From Oscillatoria princeps RMCB-10 (GTDB lineage Bacteria; Cyanobacteriota; Cyanobacteriia; Cyanobacteriales; Oscillatoriaceae), in contig JAHHHT010000002.1 in NCBI GenBank assembly GCA_019359235.1, positions 124,001 to 188,000 of the forward strand: a stretch of 64,000 nt of DNA, written 5' to 3'. The position numbers and the translations under genes were made by a program. The notes under the pieces are model-generated. The model saw nothing but the letters and a program-made list of their open reading frames with translations. It was not told the DNA's origin and did no database searches. Shown here piece after piece: positions 62,034 to 64,000 of this stretch (positions are counted from its first letter, which is position 1; every line of letters starts with the position of its first letter).

Positions 62034-63758
62034 TCATCTTATTGTCGCACAGACTTTGCCTGTAAAGCGGCAAAATTCATCCTGCCTGGTAATCTCCCCC
62101 CCCCTAGCCTCTCCCCCCCCTAGCCCTTCCGTGTGGGCTGGGCAGCTGCTAGCATTTGCGCAGACAGACCCGGCTTTTTCCGATAAATTTAGGTGCGGTA
62201 GCTCAGGGGCAGCGCAGCTGCTAGCATTGGCGCAGACAGCTGCTGCCTTTGCCGGTTCCTGGCAATTTGAGGTCAGGGGAATTTCAATGACAAACTCGGT
62301 GCCTTTTCCCAATTCGGAGACGCACCGCAAAAAACCTTGATGTGTTTTTATAATCTGGTAGGATATGGCCAGTCCCAGTCCGGTTCCGTAACCGATGGGT
62401 TTGGTTGTGTAAAACGGATCGAAGATTTTAGCCATCACTTCAGGAGCCATGCCGGTGCCACTGTCAGCGATTTGGATTTGCACCCACTCGCTCTCAACTA
62501 AAACCGTGCGAATCCAAATGGTGGGCGTGGGGCGTGGGGAATTGGGCATTGGGGATAAGTTTTCTTTGCTCTGCGCCCTCTGGCCATTCCAGTTGCCCTC
62601 TTCCAGGGCATCAATAGCATTCGCTATCAGATTCATGAACACTTGATTGAGCTGCCCCGCGTAACACTCCACCGGCGGCAGCTCCCCATATTCTTTAATC
62701 ACTTGAATCGCTGGCCGGTTTGGCTGCTCTTTCAAGCGGTGTTGCAAAATCATTAAGGTACTGTCTATCCCTTCATGGATGTTGACTTTTTTCATCTCCG
62801 CTTCATCCAGCCGGGAAAACGTGCGTAAAGATTTCACGATCTCTTTTATGCGCTCAGCTCCTATTTTTAATGACGACAAAATGTTTTTGATATCGTGCGC
62901 TATAAAATCTAGGTCGATACTTTTTATCCTCTCCTCGATTTTGGGAGCCGGATGGGGGCAATAATTTTGATACAGGTCGAGCAGTCCTAAAATATCCTGG
63001 ATGTACTCAGCCGCCGGGGCTATATTGCCATAAATGAAGCTAACTGGGTTGTTGATCTCGTGAGCGATCCCGGCGACCATTTGCCCCAAGGAGGACATTT
63101 TTTCCGTGTGAATGAGTTGAGTCTGAGTCAGCTGCAGTTGCTGCAGGGCTTGTTCGAGCTTCTGCGCTTGACGTCGGAATTTAGCTTCCGATTGCCGCAA
63201 TGCTTCCTCAGCCAAGGAGCGCTCGCGGTTCTCCTGCTGCAAAAGTTGATTCGCTCCCTCTAGCGCTGCAGTTCGCTCCCGCACCCGCTGCTCTAGCTCC
63301 AGGGTCAGCAAGCTGAGCGCCTCCTGAGTTTGTTTGCGCTGCCCAATCTCATTTTGCAGGGCCCAGTTTGCAGCCGCCAGCTGGTCCGGACTGGGGATAG
63401 CCAGCACTTTAGGGATCAAGTGCACCATCACCGCCGCCGTGCACAGGGACACGCCGGCAGTAATGGCTTTCAGGAAACCGGACAGCCAATAAGTCGGGTG
63501 CCAAAGTGTCCATATTTCCATAATGTGGGTGATCCCACAGCAGACAATGAAGGAGCCAAACAGCATGAAAATCCAGTCAAAAGGCAGGTCACCTCGCTTC
63601 TTTACGATGTAAATCAGCTCCAGGGGAATTGTGAGGTAAGCCAGTGCGATCAGGGTGTCCGAGACAATGTGCAGCCCCACCAATCCGGGCTTCCACAGGT
63701 AGCAATGCCCGTGCGGGATAAAATAACCTGAAAAAAAGTGGTGAACCATTTCTGTCAC
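62034..63758 (-). CDS. Ethylene-receptor-like sensor histidine kinase
   Basis: 574 residues from GTG 63758, which has GGAGGG six bases before it (ATG 63749 is also possible). Residues 1-130 are the three-helix ethylene-binding domain of plant ETR1 and cyanobacterial Etr1: VSDTLIALAYLTIPLELIYI, FGSFIVCCGITHIMEIWTLW. Residues aligned with ETR1 Asp25, Ile35, Pro36, Cys65 and His69 are D34, I44, P45, C74 and H78, so Cu(I) and ethylene binding are plausible. A coiled coil leads straight to HisKA ([20 protein letters not shown]) and HATPase ([22 protein letters not shown]) with no GAF or PAS. A repeat-encoded stretch follows the N-box. The C-terminal 80 residues are odd, with VCANASSC twice. It is first of four same-strand signalling genes. 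Confidence 0.92.
   Translation of the reverse strand: MTEMVHHFFSGYFIPHGHCYLWKPGLVGLHIVSDTLIALAYLTIPLELIYIVKKRGDLPFDWIFMLFGSFIVCCGITHIMEIWTLWHPTYWLSGFLKAITAGVSLCTAAVMVHLIPKVLAIPSPDQLAAANWALQNEIGQRKQTQEALSLLTLELEQRVRERTAALEGANQLLQQENRERSLAEEALRQSEAKFRRQAQKLEQALQQLQLTQTQLIHTEKMSSLGQMVAGIAHEINNPVSFIYGNIAPAAEYIQDILGLLDLYQNYCPHPAPKIEERIKSIDLDFIAHDIKNILSSLKIGAERIKEIVKSLRTFSRLDEAEMKKVNIHEGIDSTLMILQHRLKEQPNRPAIQVIKEYGELPPVECYAGQLNQVFMNLIANAIDALEEGNWNGQRAQSKENLSPMPNSPRPTPTIWIRTVLVESEWVQIQIADSGTGMAPEVMAKIFDPFYTTKPIGYGTGLGLAISYQIIKTHQGFLRCVSELGKGTEFVIEIPLTSNCQEPAKAAAVCANASSCAAPELPHLNLSEKAGSVCANASSCPAHTEGLGGGEARGGEITRQDEFCRFTGKVCATIR
62148..62260. repeat. Direct repeat in the ethylene-kinase 3' tail
   Basis: GCAGCTGCTAGCATTTGCGC (62148 region) recurs about 70 bp on as GCAGCTGCTAGCATTGGCGC (62215 region). 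On the coding strand both give VCANASSC. Confidence 0.75.
62521..62556. repeat. GGGCGTG/GGGCATT run inside the ethylene-type kinase
   Basis: GTGGGCGTGGGGCGTGGGGA followed by ATTGGGCATTGGGG; on the minus strand it encodes SPMPNSPRPTPT, just before the strand TIWIRT of the HATPase. Confidence 0.82.
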
Positions 63759-64000
63759 AATAAACCCTCCGCTATTTTGCTCCGTCCAGTTTTGAACTCC
63801 TGTCCGCTAACCTGTTTAGTAAACCGGTCTGTCCCAAAGCGCCAGCGTCTCACTCCCGCAAACGAGCCCGCAACCGCACCCCCAGCGTCTTATCCCCAGA
63901 GGCGGGGATTCCACCCTGTCCCGCCGCTCCTTCGGAGCCGCTGCGCTAACGCGGGAAGGGGAAACAGGGCGAGAGGTTAGACTGTCAGGAAATTTTTACA
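63759..64000. other. Upstream region of the ethylene-type kinase; no gene seen
   Basis: Carries the SD GGAGGG for the kinase (on the minus strand) and a CCGCTCC TTC GGAGCCGC hairpin (about 63922-63940) similar to the one near 48302-48312. No other feature is supported. Confidence 0.4.

Overview
The window reads as a chromosome segment from a cyanobacterium, probably a filamentous (Oscillatoriales-like) one. Evidence: a magnesium-chelatase D subunit (chlD), a fused modBC molybdate transporter, a NuiA-type nuclease inhibitor, a DUF928 / CHAT / secreted hemagglutinin group, a HstK-like Ser/Thr-kinase-AAA-histidine-kinase giant, MHYT and ethylene-receptor-like kinases, scattered HIP1 octamers (GCGATCGC), and short dispersed repeats of the type found in cyanobacterial genomes. 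The species cannot be named from this sequence.

Layout. 1-1.5 kb: 5' part of a DNA adenine methyltransferase (restriction-modification) running off the left edge. 2-7.2 kb: small proteins, NuiA, hydroxylamine reductase (hcp) with a Crp/Fnr regulator gene upstream on the opposite strand and a perfect FNR-like operator between them. 8-19.3 kb: two c-di-GMP turnover proteins (PAS-GGDEF-EAL and CHASE2-GGDEF-EAL), DUF928, a TPR-CHAT caspase-like protein, and a two-partner-secretion adhesin frameshifted at a G7 tract. 19.6-22.8 kb: a molbindin remnant, modA, modBC. 23-27.3 kb: CocE-type hydrolase, creatininase-family amidohydrolase and a GlcD-type FAD oxidase on one strand. 28-33.3 kb: a small ORF, a membrane protein, a DAO-family oxidase, chlD. 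34.4-63.8 kb: a 29-kb signalling island. Five plus-strand sensor kinases (34.4-52.6 kb) converge on a minus-strand four-gene run: ethylene-receptor-like kinase, then MHYT multi-PAS hybrid kinase, then REC-GGDEF-EAL, then REC-GGDEF. This looks like a route from sensing of a small ligand (possibly gas) to c-di-GMP.

Repeats are the other theme. At least six dispersed families occur: 26-bp tandem arrays, AGAAACCSGGTTTCT hairpins, two-hairpin composite elements, GGGTGCGTT and GGTGGGTGACGCG palindromes, and heptameric runs of the GGGCATT / GGATTTG type. The heptads have entered coding DNA in frame. In five paralogous histidine kinases they sit at or beside the same beta-hairpin of the ATPase domain; further copies sit in a GAF loop and in the chlD linker. 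A two-hairpin element lies inside the methyltransferase gene. No tRNA, rRNA, CRISPR array or intact insertion sequence was recognised.
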